A DNA stretch of 64,000 nt from Leeuwenhoekiella blandensis MED217 (GCF_000152985.1 NZ_CH672395.1:1030567-1094566), one strand, 5' to 3'. Shown: positions 47,401 to 56,221, counted from the stretch's first letter. Made by a program: numbers and translations. Notes: generated by a model not told the origin, from the sequence alone.

Positions 47401-50400
47401 TCAAACCCCAACGATCACGGGAACTGCAGATTCTGCAGACGACCTGACCGTTACAGTGAACGGTGTAGTTTATGCCGAAACAGGAGCCTACCTTACCGAT
47501 AATGGAGATAACACCTGGACATTGGTAATTCCTGTAGCGCTTGCTGAAGGGGTTTATGATGTAACGGCAACAGCAACACAAGGCATCCAAAGTGCTACCG
47601 ATCCTACAAATGGAGAACTTACAATAGACATCACAGCACCTGCGATCCCAACAGTAGATTTCTTGACCACAAATGACAATACGCCAACGATCACCGGTAC
47701 AGCAGATTCTTCAGCAGATTTAGTAGTGACGGTAAATGGAGTCAATTACCCGGAATCAGGAACCGATCTTACTGACAACGGGGACGGTACGTGGAGTTTG
47801 AATATACCTGTAATTCTAGCAGATGGCACCTACGATGTAGTGGCCACTTCAACAGATGCAGCTGGAAACTCAAGTGTAGATGCAACAGTAGATGAACTTA
47901 TCATCGATACTGTACTACCAACACTTCCAACAGTAGACTTTTTAACTACAAACGACAACACACCAACCATCACAGGTACTGCAGATTCTGTTGATGATTT
48001 GGTGGTTGTGGTAAACGGAGTGACCTATAATGAGGGAGGCGGTATTCTTTTAGATAACGGCGATGATACTTGGAGTTTGACCATTCCCGATGTGAATATT
48101 CTTTCAGATGGAATATATGATGTAGCAGCCATTTCAACTGATGCAGCAGGAAACAATAGTATGGATGCTACAGTAGACGAATTGACGATCGATACTACAG
48201 ATCCAACGCTTCCTACGGTAGACTTTTTGACGACAAATGACAATACACCTGCCATTACAGGAACTGCAGATTCCGTAGATGATTTGGTAGTTGTCGTAAA
48301 CGGTGTTACCTATACTGAAGGCGATGGAAATTTGGTTGATAATGGCGATGACACTTGGAGTTTGACGATTCTTGATGCCAACGCGCTTCCTGACGGAACC
48401 TACGATGTGATGGCCACAGCAACCGATGCTGCAGGCAATAGCAGCAGCGATGCTACAGTAGACGAATTGACAATTGATACGGTAGCACCAACACTTCCAA
48501 CAGTAGATTTCTTGACTACAAATGACAATACGCCTACGATCACAGGAACTGCAGATTCCGTTGATGATTTAGTGGTTGTGGTAAATGGAGTGACCTATAT
48601 TGAAGGAGATGGAGATTTAACTGATAACGGTGACGACACTTGGAGTCTGACAATACCGGATGCGAATGCACTTCCTGACGGGATTTATGATGTGATGGCC
48701 ACAGCAACCGATGTTGCTGGAAATAGCAGTGTGGATGCTACAGTAGACGAATTGACTATTGACACCGTAGCACCAACACTTCCAACAGTTGATCCTCTGA
48801 CTACAAATGATACTACACCAACGATTACGGGTACTGCAGATACCGATGATAATTTGGTAGTTGTAGTCAATGGAGTAACTTATGTAGAAGGAGATGGAAG
48901 CTTAATCGATAATGGGGATGATACGTGGAGTTTGACGATTCCTGAAATCAACGCACTTCCTGATGGAACCTATGATGTTATTGCTGTCGCAACTGATATA
49001 GCCGGTAATAGCAGTAGTGATGCAACTGTTGACGAACTTACCATTGACACCGTAGCACCAACGCTTCCAACCGTAGATTTCTTAACAACGAATGACAATA
49101 CGCCTACGATCACGGGTACTGCTGATTCCGTTGATAATTTGGTAGTTGTAGTCAATGGAGTAACTTATGTAGAAGGAGATGGAAACTTAATCGATAATGG
49201 CGATGATACTTGGACTCTGACGATTCCTGATGTCAATGCGCTTCCTGACGGGACATATGACGTTCTGGCCACAGCGACAGATGCAGCCGGAAACTCAAGT
49301 GTAGATGCTACAGTAGACGAATTGACTATTGATACGGTAGTACCAACACTTCCTACAGTAGATTTCTTAACAACAAACGACAATACGCCTACGATTACGG
49401 GTACTGCAGATTCTGTTGATGATTTGGTAGTGACCGTAAATGGAATCACTTATACTGAAGGTGACGGAAATTTATTTGATAATGGAGATGATACTTGGAC
49501 TCTAACGATTCCTGATGCTAACGCACTTCCTGACGGAACTTTCGATGTGATGACCACAGCAACCGATGCTGCAGGCAATAGCAGCAACGATGCGACAGTA
49601 GACGAATTGACTATTGATACGGTAGCGCCAACGCTTCCTACAGTAGATTTCTTGACTACAAACGACAATACACCAACAATCACAGGAACTGCAGATTCCG
49701 TAGATGATTTGGTAGTTGTAGTAAACGGAGTTACCTATACTGAAGGTGATGGTAATTTGGTTGATAATGGCGATGATACTTGGAGTTTGACCATTCCTGA
49801 TGCTAATGTACTTCCTGACGGAACCTACGATGTGATGGCCACAGCGACTGATGCTGCGGGTAACAATAGCAGCGATGCTACAGTAGACGAATTGACTATT
49901 GATAGGGTAGCGCCAACGCTTCCAACAGTAGATTTCTTAACAACGAATGACAATACGCCTACGATTACTGGTACTGCTGATTCCGTTGATGATTTAGTGG
50001 TGACCGTAAATGGAGTTGATTATGCCGAAACGGGTACAGATTTGATTGATAACGGAGACGATACGTGGTCGTTAAATATTCCTTTTGTACTTCCTGATGG
50101 GATCTATGATGTTATGGCCGTTGCAACCGATGCAGCCGGAAATAGCAGTATGGACGCTACCATAGATGAATTGACGATCGATACTACAGACCCAATCCTT
50201 CCAACGGTAGACTTTTTGACTACAAATGACAATACCCCTACGATTACGGGTACCGCAGATTCAGTTGATAATTTGGTAGTTGTAGTCAATGAGGTAACTT
50301 ATGTAGAAGGAAATGGAAGCTTAATCGATAACGGCGATGACACGTGGAGTTTGACCATTCCTGATGCCAACGCGCTTCCTGACGGAACCTATGATGTTAT

Positions 50401-53029
50401 GGCGGTTGCAACTGATATTGCCGATAATAGCAGCAGTGATGCTACAGTAGATGAATTGACTATTGATACGGTAGCACCCACACTTCCAACAGTAGATTTC
50501 TTAACAACGAATGACAATACACCAACGATCACAGGAACTGCAGATTCCGTTGATGATTTAGCGGTTAGCGTAAACGGTGTTACCTATGCTGAAGGTGATG
50601 GTAATTTGGTTGATAATGGCGATGATACTTGGAGTCTGACAATACCGGATGCGAATGAGCTTCCTGACGGAATTTATGATGTGATGGTCACTTCAACAGA
50701 TGCAGCCGGTAATAGCAGTATGGATGCTACAGTAGACGAATTGATAATTGATACGGTAGTACCAATACTTCCAACAGTAGATTTCTTAACAACGAATGAT
50801 AATACGCCTACGATCACAGGAACTGCAGATTCAGTTGATGATTTGGTAGTTGTAGTAAACGGAGTGACGTATACCGAAGGTGATGGCAATCTGGTTGATA
50901 ATGGAGACGATACTTGGTCTTTGACGATTCCTGATGCCAATGCACTTCCTGACGGAACTTATGATGTGATGGCCACAGCGAGCGATGCAGCCGGTAATAG
51001 CAGCAGCGATGCTACAGTAGACGAACTGACTATTGATACGGTAGCGCCAACACTTCCAACAGTAGATTTCTTGACTACAAATGACAATACGCCTACGATT
51101 ACGGGTACTGCAGATTCCGTTGATGATTTAGTGGTTGTGGTAAATGGAGTGACCTATACTGAAGGTGATGGAAATTTGGTTGATAATGGTGATGACACGT
51201 GGAGTTTGACCATTCCTGATGCTAACGCGCTTCCTGACGGAATTTATGATGTGATGGCAACCGCTACTGATGCTTTTGGTACCAGCAGTATGGATGTCAC
51301 AGTTGATGAATTAACGATCGATACAATCGTTCCAACGCTACCTACAGTAGATCCTTTAACTACAAATGACACTACACCAACGATTACGGGGACTGCTGAT
51401 TCTGTAGATGATTTGGTAGTTGTAGTAAACGGAGTGACTTATACCGAAGGTGATGGCAATCTGGTTGATAATGGAGACGATACCTGGAGTCTTACGATCC
51501 CTGATGCTAATGCACTTCCTGATGGGACCTATGATGTGATGGCGACAGCTACTGATGCTGCGGGCAACGTCAATATGGACGCTACAATAGATGAATTGAC
51601 TATAGATTCAACCGCGCCCGGAATTCCAACAGTTAATAGCCAGACGACGGCTGATGTAACACCTGAAATTACAGGTACCGCAGATTCTTCAGGAAACTTG
51701 ACGGTTTCTGTTAATGGAGTGACCTATACCGAAGGCGATGGAAATTTAACCGATAACGGTGATGATACTTGGATCTTGAGTATTCCTTTAGGAAATGAAA
51801 TTGAAGAGGGTGTTTATGATGTGGTCGCTACCAATACTGACGCCTTGGGGAATTCAGCTACAGATGCTACTGTTGACGAACTAACTATTGATTTGGGCGT
51901 TCCTACAGGAAATCAAAATCAGACATTTTGTGCTTCAGATCAGCCTACTGTCGGTGATCTTGTTTTAGACCAAGATACTATCGTGTGGTATGCTTCAGAA
52001 ACTGGCGGAACTCCTCTTGCAGACTCGACTGTTCTGTCTAATAACACCACATATTATGCAGCATTAGTTGTTGATGGTGTGATAGGTATGACTCGATTAG
52101 CAGTTACGGTATTGCTTACAGATCCAATTTCTGCAACTATCGATGCTTCGGCAGCGGTGGCTTGCCTTGGTGCTGAAATTACTTATACCACTCAGCCGGG
52201 AATGAGTAATTATATGTGGATGATCACTCCCGGTGGTAGTATAGTATCCGGTGGAGGATTAGATGATAATTTTATTACCGTAGTCTGGGACTTACCTGGT
52301 GACAATACAGTAGACGTTTCATTTGACAGTTCGTTAAGTTGTATTGTAGATAACACAGCATCATTGGATGTAGTTGCAGAAGCTTGTTCTGATCTTACAA
52401 TTTCTAAAACAGTGAACAATCTTGTTCCGGCGATTGGAGAGCAAATTACCTATATGATAGAAGTGACCAATACCGGTCAAACCACATTGACATCGGTACA
52501 AGTAAGTGAAGTATTGCCTTCTGGGTTAGAATTTGACAGTTTTACCGCTCCGGTTGGAACGTATAACCCGCTTACAGGAATTTGGATTCTTCCAGAGCTT
52601 GCCGCAAACAGTAGTGCCACCTTAACGATTACAGTTACGGTACTCGAGACCGGGAACTATAGAAATGTGGCAGAGATCATCACTTCAAATCCTGTAGATA
52701 GCAATTCAGATAATAATTCAGATGAAGTAGAGATCGATCCAGATTGCTTGATGGTCTTCAATGAATTCTCTCCTAATGGCGATGGAATGAATGACCTGTT
52801 TACGGTTAGATGTATTGATAAGTATCCTAATAATGTGGTAAATATTTATAACCGAGTAGGGCAGTTGGTCTTCACGGCAAATGGATACAACAACACTTGG
52901 AACGGAGTTTCTAATGTTGCTAATTCAATAAACAAATCAAGTGGTCTACCGGCGGGAACCTATTATTATGCAATAGAGCTAGGAGATGGTGATCGCACGC
53001 TTACCGGATGGGTTTATATCGCACGATAA
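41438..53029 (+). CDS. Giant Ig-repeat surface adhesin with type B T9SS C-terminal signal
   Basis: 3863 residues from the ATG at 41438 (a GTG two codons earlier is less likely). Signal peptide ends at LYAQ. Then: discoidin-like modules at about 30-212, 213-375 and 1328-1486, each with a Leu/Gly-rich stretch; CHU_C-associated Ig units (CAGDSASLV...WYDSASGG) near 385-460 and 1496-1571; 25 Ig-like repeats of ~95 residues (7 at ~675-1327, 18 at ~1786-3487) with the ITGTADS...TW.L.IP...G.YDV pattern; a further Ig, a PKD-like and a DUF11 unit; and a gliding-motility C-terminal domain from ~3770 (NEFSPNGDGMNDLF...GLPAGTYYYAIEL). It should be exported by type IX secretion and held at the cell surface. 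Role: adhesion, by analogy with SprB-like proteins. Confidence 0.92.
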   Translation: MVNFTFRNFFFKTVLCFLFLFSVGQKLYAQTQTFATELVDVDPDYVTNASFAVDGDLNTTAELDASSGIVAGIGAYDSFIEIGYAAPVPANTTTFVRIDTEDELLRVLLGGGLGNLLGDVLGVVLVGNQEFTIEARSGSTTVLSADSSDPNTFDSARVRVVTDADGAMYIAMTPDQSYSSIYITNSIGSLLGLGNTRTLNVRGAFYTTGSAVCNDANYTSFDGDGLSLDLLTIGGAGVTNPENAIDNDPNSFSELSLGILDVTASIEQLIYFDTPSQPTEDFKIGLSVDPTLLALGVVNNITFEAYNGPTLVSSSSLSSLLNLDLLGLLQGGAVVQVPFDVAGPADRIVVRYTSLLGVNVLQKLDLYDVAITPAIPVIDPASEDIEVCAGDSASLVATTASSGAELRWYDSASGGSLLATTASGEAFTTPTLTEDTTFYVASFLAGCTEESARVAVEVTVNPLPESGDITVLGFDAPICIPEILNIVPTTTINGDFNYYLDANGTLPITDGLVEDGITYSINADGELEVEGLTEADSPFRVYVSVVDAVTGCENAPGDLQVVDITLDGGPEPTITLDPVTADNIINAAEAGTTIAVSGSVGGDAEAGDPVVVTVNTFTYNTTVAGDLSFSVDVAGAQLVADDDLSVDASVTAQNLLLCETTVATTQAYTIDLDDPTLPTVDFQITNTDTPTITGTADSVDELTVSVDGITYSEGDGNLIDNGDDTWTLIIPGANALDDGVYDVIATATDAAGNSSSDATTDELTVDTTAPTIPTVNTQETSDTTPTVTGTADSEDTIVVTLNGETYSEGDGDLTDNGNDTWTLDVPAGNELADGTYDVAITATDAAGNSSSDVTVDELVINTTLPTQPTVVSQVTSDQTPTITGTADSADDLTVTVNGVVYAETGAYLTDNGDNTWTLVIPVALAEGVYDVTATATQGIQSATDPTNGELPIDITAPAIPTVDFLTTNDNTPTITGTADSSADLVVTVNGVNYPESGTDLTDNGDGTWSLNISVILADGIYDVVATSTDAAGNSSVDATVDELIIDTVLPTTPTVDFLTTNDNTPTITGTADSVDDLVVTVDGVAYPESGSDLTDNGDDTWTLVIPSPLVEGTYDVVAAATDAVGNSNVDATTDELTIDLTDPTVPTVDFLTTNDNTPIITGTADSIDDLVVIVDGITYPESGSDLTDNGNNTWTLVIPSALADGTYDVQATATDAAGNSSVDTTTDELTIDTSAPTVPTVDLLSTSDTTPRLTGTADSVDDLTVAVDGVIYTEGDGDLTDNGDNTWTLDIPVALAEGTYDVVATATNTLGTSSVDATTDELTIDLMICNSPSFTTTSVSGLGLLGAGVTNPDNAIDGDVNTFSQLTLGVVSVAASVEQEVYFDAATQATEDFKVSLSIDPNLLAVGVANNITFEAYNGTTLVSSSTLSSLLSLDLLGLLEDGDIAAIPFDVAGPADRVVVRLNALLGVSLVQSLDFHDIAITSSLPVIDPASEDIEVCAGDSASLVATTASSGAELRWYDSASGGSLLATTASGEAFTTPTLTEDTTFYVASFLAGCIEESARVAVEVTVNPLPESGDITVLGFDAPICIPEILNIVPTTTINGDFNYYLDANGTLPITDGLVEDGITYSINADGELEVEGLTEADSPFRVYVSVVDAVTGCENAPGDLQVVDITLDGGPEPTITLDPVTADNIINAAEAGTTIAVSGSVGGDAEAGDPVVITVNTFTYNTTVAGDLSFSVDVAGAQLVADDDLSVDASVTAQNVLLCEATVATTQAYTIDLDDPTLPTVDFQITNTDTPTITGTADSVDELTVSVDGITYSEGDGNLIDNGDDTWTLIIPGANALDDGVYDVMATATDAAGNSSSDATTDELTVDTTAPTIPTVNTQETSDTTPTVTGTADSEDTIVVTLNGETYSEGDGDLTDNGNDTWTLNVPAGNELADGTYDVAITATDAAGNSSSDVTVDELVINTTLPTQPTVVSQVTSDQTPTITGTADSADDLTVTVNGVVYAETGAYLTDNGDNTWTLVIPVALAEGVYDVTATATQGIQSATDPTNGELTIDITAPAIPTVDFLTTNDNTPTITGTADSSADLVVTVNGVNYPESGTDLTDNGDGTWSLNIPVILADGTYDVVATSTDAAGNSSVDATVDELIIDTVLPTLPTVDFLTTNDNTPTITGTADSVDDLVVVVNGVTYNEGGGILLDNGDDTWSLTIPDVNILSDGIYDVAAISTDAAGNNSMDATVDELTIDTTDPTLPTVDFLTTNDNTPAITGTADSVDDLVVVVNGVTYTEGDGNLVDNGDDTWSLTILDANALPDGTYDVMATATDAAGNSSSDATVDELTIDTVAPTLPTVDFLTTNDNTPTITGTADSVDDLVVVVNGVTYIEGDGDLTDNGDDTWSLTIPDANALPDGIYDVMATATDVAGNSSVDATVDELTIDTVAPTLPTVDPLTTNDTTPTITGTADTDDNLVVVVNGVTYVEGDGSLIDNGDDTWSLTIPEINALPDGTYDVIAVATDIAGNSSSDATVDELTIDTVAPTLPTVDFLTTNDNTPTITGTADSVDNLVVVVNGVTYVEGDGNLIDNGDDTWTLTIPDVNALPDGTYDVLATATDAAGNSSVDATVDELTIDTVVPTLPTVDFLTTNDNTPTITGTADSVDDLVVTVNGITYTEGDGNLFDNGDDTWTLTIPDANALPDGTFDVMTTATDAAGNSSNDATVDELTIDTVAPTLPTVDFLTTNDNTPTITGTADSVDDLVVVVNGVTYTEGDGNLVDNGDDTWSLTIPDANVLPDGTYDVMATATDAAGNNSSDATVDELTIDRVAPTLPTVDFLTTNDNTPTITGTADSVDDLVVTVNGVDYAETGTDLIDNGDDTWSLNIPFVLPDGIYDVMAVATDAAGNSSMDATIDELTIDTTDPILPTVDFLTTNDNTPTITGTADSVDNLVVVVNEVTYVEGNGSLIDNGDDTWSLTIPDANALPDGTYDVMAVATDIADNSSSDATVDELTIDTVAPTLPTVDFLTTNDNTPTITGTADSVDDLAVSVNGVTYAEGDGNLVDNGDDTWSLTIPDANELPDGIYDVMVTSTDAAGNSSMDATVDELIIDTVVPILPTVDFLTTNDNTPTITGTADSVDDLVVVVNGVTYTEGDGNLVDNGDDTWSLTIPDANALPDGTYDVMATASDAAGNSSSDATVDELTIDTVAPTLPTVDFLTTNDNTPTITGTADSVDDLVVVVNGVTYTEGDGNLVDNGDDTWSLTIPDANALPDGIYDVMATATDAFGTSSMDVTVDELTIDTIVPTLPTVDPLTTNDTTPTITGTADSVDDLVVVVNGVTYTEGDGNLVDNGDDTWSLTIPDANALPDGTYDVMATATDAAGNVNMDATIDELTIDSTAPGIPTVNSQTTADVTPEITGTADSSGNLTVSVNGVTYTEGDGNLTDNGDDTWILSIPLGNEIEEGVYDVVATNTDALGNSATDATVDELTIDLGVPTGNQNQTFCASDQPTVGDLVLDQDTIVWYASETGGTPLADSTVLSNNTTYYAALVVDGVIGMTRLAVTVLLTDPISATIDASAAVACLGAEITYTTQPGMSNYMWMITPGGSIVSGGGLDDNFITVVWDLPGDNTVDVSFDSSLSCIVDNTASLDVVAEACSDLTISKTVNNLVPAIGEQITYMIEVTNTGQTTLTSVQVSEVLPSGLEFDSFTAPVGTYNPLTGIWILPELAANSSATLTITVTVLETGNYRNVAEIITSNPVDSNSDNNSDEVEIDPDCLMVFNEFSPNGDGMNDLFTVRCIDKYPNNVVNIYNRVGQLVFTANGYNNTWNGVSNVANSINKSSGLPAGTYYYAIELGDGDRTLTGWVYIAR
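42561..44673 (+). repeat. 2.1-kb internal direct repeat, copy 1
   Basis: The segment matches 45894-48006 at a constant offset of 3333 bases (1111 codons), in frame. The encoded residues differ at only about a dozen of 704 positions. Matching stops sharply at both ends. Confidence 0.9.
45894..48006 (+). repeat. 2.1-kb internal direct repeat, copy 2
   Basis: Second copy of the segment at 42561-44673. It holds one CHU_C-type Ig unit, a linker domain and the first Ig-like repeats of the second array. Confidence 0.9.
46795..51900 (+). repeat. Tandem array of 18 Ig-like repeats, ~285 bp each
   Basis: The repeat unit is close to 285 bases (95 codons). Units in the stretch 48200-51600 are nearly the same at DNA level, with fixed words such as ACAATACGCCTACGATTAC. 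The arrangement suggests growth by unequal recombination; unit number may vary between strains. Confidence 0.9.
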
Positions 53030-53062
53030 TTTTTAATTCTCTCATTTTAAAATTTAGTTACC

Positions 53063-53986
53063 ATGACAAAAGTAGTAACCTATTTAGTTGAAATTATAAT
53101 TGTGTTCTGCAGTGCCTATAGTATCTATGGGCAGCAGGATCCCAATTATACACAGTATATGTATAATACGATGACCGTGAACCCGGCATATGTAGGGTCA
53201 TCAGATAATTTTAATATCACAGCAAATTATAAAGCACAGTTTACCGGGATTGATGGTGCACCAGAAACCATAAATCTTGGTCTCGAGACTCCGGTGACCT
53301 ATAATGTAGGTTTAGGATTAAACATTACGCGAGATGCTTTAGGACCTTCTGAAGATTTGAACATAGATGGTAATTTTTCTTATTCTATTAATATGTCAGA
53401 AAGAACCTATTTGTCCTTCGGTCTTAAGGCTGGTTTTAGAGTACTCAATGTGGATTTTAGAAAAGGAATATTTGATAATCCAAACGATCCTGCGTTTATG
53501 AATAATATCAACAACCAATTTCTTGGAATTCTAGGTGCAGGAGCTTACTTGTTTTCAGAAGATTGGTATTTGGGATTATCTACGCCAAACTTCTTTTCTC
53601 AAGAGTATTACAATGAAGAAGATACAATGGTTGATACCGAAGAGTTACATATGTATCTCATAGGAGGATATATTTTTGATATAGGCGGCAATACCAAATT
53701 CAAACCGGCTGTATTATTTGATTATACCGAAGGTGCTCCGTTACGAGCAAATCTTTCAGCAAACTTTTTATTCTTAGATAAGTTTACAGCAGGTATCGGT
53801 TATAGTTTGGACGCTTCTGTGAGTGGACTTGCCGGTTTTCAAGTGAGCGACAATATTTTTATAGGCTATGCTTATGATTATAATACCTCAGACTTCAATC
53901 AATACAATGATGGGAGTCACGAGATTTTGATCAAATTCTCATTAGCCCGCAGACGTGGCGCAACCTTCTCACCTCGATTCTTCTAA
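53063..53986 (+). CDS. PorP/SprF-family type IX secretion accessory outer-membrane protein
   Basis: 307 residues with a signal peptide ending in SIYGQ, then QDPNYTQYMYNTMTVNPAYVGSSDNFNIT, the classical PorP/SprF opening, and beta-barrel strands to the end. Proteins of this family work with type B C-terminal domains such as the one on the adhesin just upstream (33 bases away), in secretion or surface anchoring. It is probably dedicated to that adhesin. Confidence 0.95.
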   Translation: MTKVVTYLVEIIIVFCSAYSIYGQQDPNYTQYMYNTMTVNPAYVGSSDNFNITANYKAQFTGIDGAPETINLGLETPVTYNVGLGLNITRDALGPSEDLNIDGNFSYSINMSERTYLSFGLKAGFRVLNVDFRKGIFDNPNDPAFMNNINNQFLGILGAGAYLFSEDWYLGLSTPNFFSQEYYNEEDTMVDTEELHMYLIGGYIFDIGGNTKFKPAVLFDYTEGAPLRANLSANFLFLDKFTAGIGYSLDASVSGLAGFQVSDNIFIGYAYDYNTSDFNQYNDGSHEILIKFSLARRRGATFSPRFF

Positions 53987-53998
53987 AAACTCAGCTCT

Positions 53999-55921
53999 AT
54001 GAAATATCTATATATACTTTTTATTTTTTTACTGAATTTCTCAGTTTACTCTCAGAAACAGTTAGAGGAAGCTAATAAACTTCACGATCGGCACCTCTAT
54101 GTTGATGCCGCAACTGAATACGAACTTTATCTGGATAAAGCAGAAAATGTAGCTCCAGAAACCTATATGAATATTGGTGATACGTATTACAATCTAAAGG
54201 ATTTCAACAAAGCAAAGGAAGCCTACGAAAAATGGTACCGAGCGGTAGGTCCTAATCAGGATAATGCACAAGGGTATCAATACTACGATTCTTTGCGAAG
54301 CTTAAAACTATATGATGAGGCCCACGAGGTGGCAGAACGTTATTATAAGACTAGAGGTGCAGAAGCGCTTAGTAGTTATTATGAGGAGCGGGCTCGTTTT
54401 CAAGAATTGCTTAAAGGAGATACGTTATATGATATAAGAAACCTTGATTTTAATTCTGCATATGCAGATTTTGGTGGCGATTTTGACGAGAATGGCGCTT
54501 TCATATTTACCTCTGCCAGATATGATCGCGATAAGAAAATTTATGATCGAGATAATACCCCGTATCTTTCCATCTATAAAATAGGATTTCCATTAACAGA
54601 TAGTTCAGAAATGGTAAATCTGTACAATAAGGATTTAGAAAGTCAGTACCATGACGGTACAGCAACCTTTTCTCCTAACAGTGACTATTTCTATTATGCT
54701 TCAAGTTATCAATCAGGAAAGCAAAAGGTTTATGAAGGTGATAAACGAAATTATTTTAAAATCTATCGTGTAGACTTGACTGCCAAAAGATTTAAGAAAG
54801 AACTTTTGCCTTTTAATGGCGATGCTTATTCTACAGGACATCCATTTATTACCGAAGATGGTACCAAGTTATTCTTCGCTTCAGATATGCCAGGAGGTTA
54901 TGGTAAAGCAGATATTTATGTATGCGATATCTATGAAGATGGTTCGTTTTCTAAACCGAAAAACTTAGGTCCCAAAATCAATACCATTACAGATGATTTT
55001 TTCCCGTTTTTTGTAGATGATGTGCTTTATTTTTCTTCTGGTGGTCATGTAGGTTTTGGTGGCCTAGATATGTACAAATCTTATTTTAAAGACGGTATTT
55101 ATGGTACGCCCATTAATCTGGGACCGGTCATGAATACCAATTCAGATGATTTTGCCTACCTAGAAGGAGACGAACCTAACAAAGGTTTCTTTTCTTCAGA
55201 CCGTCCCGGAGGTAAAGGAGGAGATGATATTTATGCGTTCAATTATAATTTGGCAAAATGTGTACAATACATTTCAGGTACAGTCTATGATTTGGAGACC
55301 AAAGAACCCATTAAAGGAGCAAAAGTCACCGTATTTGATGAAGATGGAAAAGAATATGCTCGCATAGAAACCGGAGATGATGGTAGTTATTCGGTTGAAT
55401 TATTATGCGAATCAACATATACCATTGAAGCCAGAAAAGCAGGGTATAGCGAAGATCAACTAGACTTTGAAACAGACGTTTTACCTGACCGTAAAATGAA
55501 TATGGTTGATTTTAGACTGAAGGATCTTTCTGAAATTTTTGTGACCGATGGCGATATAGAAAAAATACGTATCGATCCAATTTACTTTGAATACTACCGC
55601 TACAATATTACCGATGTGGCTGCAATTCAATTGCGGCGTGTCATCGAAGTTATGGATGCTTATCCCGAAATGATCATCAAGATCGAGTCGCATACAGACC
55701 AGCGTGGTACAGATTATTTCAATAAAACGCTTTCTACAAATAGAGCAAACTCAACAAAAGATTGGTTAATCGAGAACGGTATAGATCCTTCTCGTATTCA
55801 AAGTGCTATTGGTTACGGCGAGTCCCAGCCCATTAATATTTGCGACGAAGAAGGAAAAACCTGTACAGAATTAGAATATTCTGAAAACAGAAGGTCTGAA
55901 TTCATCGTTGTAAGCAGGTAA
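53999..55921 (+). CDS. OmpA-family protein with TPR, PD40 repeats and carboxypeptidase-regulatory-like domain
   Basis: 640 residues. Signal peptide ending in VYSQ; TPR-like repeats (about 20-130: YMNIGDTYYNLKDFNKAKEAYEKW); PD40/beta-propeller blades (about 150-410: GTKLFFASDMPGGYGKADIYV, DVLYFSSGGHVGFGGLDMY, GFFSSDRPGGKGGDDIYAF); a beta-sandwich domain near 420-500 (GTVYDLETKEPIKGAKVTVFD); and an OmpA domain at 525-640 with IESHTDQRGTDYFNKTLSTNRA for peptidoglycan binding. The same gene order (adhesin, SprF, OmpA) is common in Bacteroidota. Likely anchors the surface complex to the wall. Confidence 0.93.
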   Translation: MKYLYILFIFLLNFSVYSQKQLEEANKLHDRHLYVDAATEYELYLDKAENVAPETYMNIGDTYYNLKDFNKAKEAYEKWYRAVGPNQDNAQGYQYYDSLRSLKLYDEAHEVAERYYKTRGAEALSSYYEERARFQELLKGDTLYDIRNLDFNSAYADFGGDFDENGAFIFTSARYDRDKKIYDRDNTPYLSIYKIGFPLTDSSEMVNLYNKDLESQYHDGTATFSPNSDYFYYASSYQSGKQKVYEGDKRNYFKIYRVDLTAKRFKKELLPFNGDAYSTGHPFITEDGTKLFFASDMPGGYGKADIYVCDIYEDGSFSKPKNLGPKINTITDDFFPFFVDDVLYFSSGGHVGFGGLDMYKSYFKDGIYGTPINLGPVMNTNSDDFAYLEGDEPNKGFFSSDRPGGKGGDDIYAFNYNLAKCVQYISGTVYDLETKEPIKGAKVTVFDEDGKEYARIETGDDGSYSVELLCESTYTIEARKAGYSEDQLDFETDVLPDRKMNMVDFRLKDLSEIFVTDGDIEKIRIDPIYFEYYRYNITDVAAIQLRRVIEVMDAYPEMIIKIESHTDQRGTDYFNKTLSTNRANSTKDWLIENGIDPSRIQSAIGYGESQPINICDEEGKTCTELEYSENRRSEFIVVSR

Positions 55922-55961
55922 TGAGAGGCGTTAGAATCTTTATTCTTCTAGATTTTGACGT

Positions 55962-55989
55962 AGAAACTCCCTCAATTGAGGGAGTTTCT
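55962..55989 (+). terminator. Terminator of the adhesin cassette
   Basis: AGAAACTCCCTC-AATT-GAGGGAGTTTCT, a 12-bp perfect stem about 40 bases after the OmpA-family stop, with T's after it. Confidence 0.85.
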
Positions 55990-56011
55990 TAGTTTTTAGA
56001 AGTGTAGAAAT

Positions 56012-56052
56012 AATAAAGCAGGTTTAACAAAAATTGTTAAACCTGCTTTATT
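56012..56052. terminator. Second long hairpin downstream of the adhesin cassette
   Basis: An 18-bp perfect stem (arm AATAAAGCAGGTTTAACA) with a 5-base AAAAT loop. Either a back-up terminator or a stem of a stable RNA; the T run after it is short. Confidence 0.6.
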
Positions 56053-56180
56053 GTCAAAAATGAGTTAGTATCTTTAATCATACAAAATGAATAATTTCAA
56101 GTATTTGTATTTTATATAAAAGCAACTGGTAAAATTGTATATAAGCAGGCATTTATGCTGATTTCAACTCTGATTCATTA

Positions 56181-56221
56181 GCTGTAGGGGGCTCATGGAT
56201 TTGTTGAAATTTGGTAGCCTG
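56181..56221 (+). repeat. Short repeated element, left copy
   Basis: Contains GCTGTAGGGGGCT, TTTGTTGAAAT and GGTAGCCTG in that order over 41 bases. The same words occur at 58091-58189 on the other side of the transporter gene. The GGCT and AGCC parts could pair to a hairpin. Confidence 0.5.

Noticed and set aside
42352-52419. Many minus-strand open frames opposite the giant adhesin gene
   Set aside because: They recur at the repeat period and read as antisense of the Ig repeats; the repeated codon pattern simply lacks stops in that frame.
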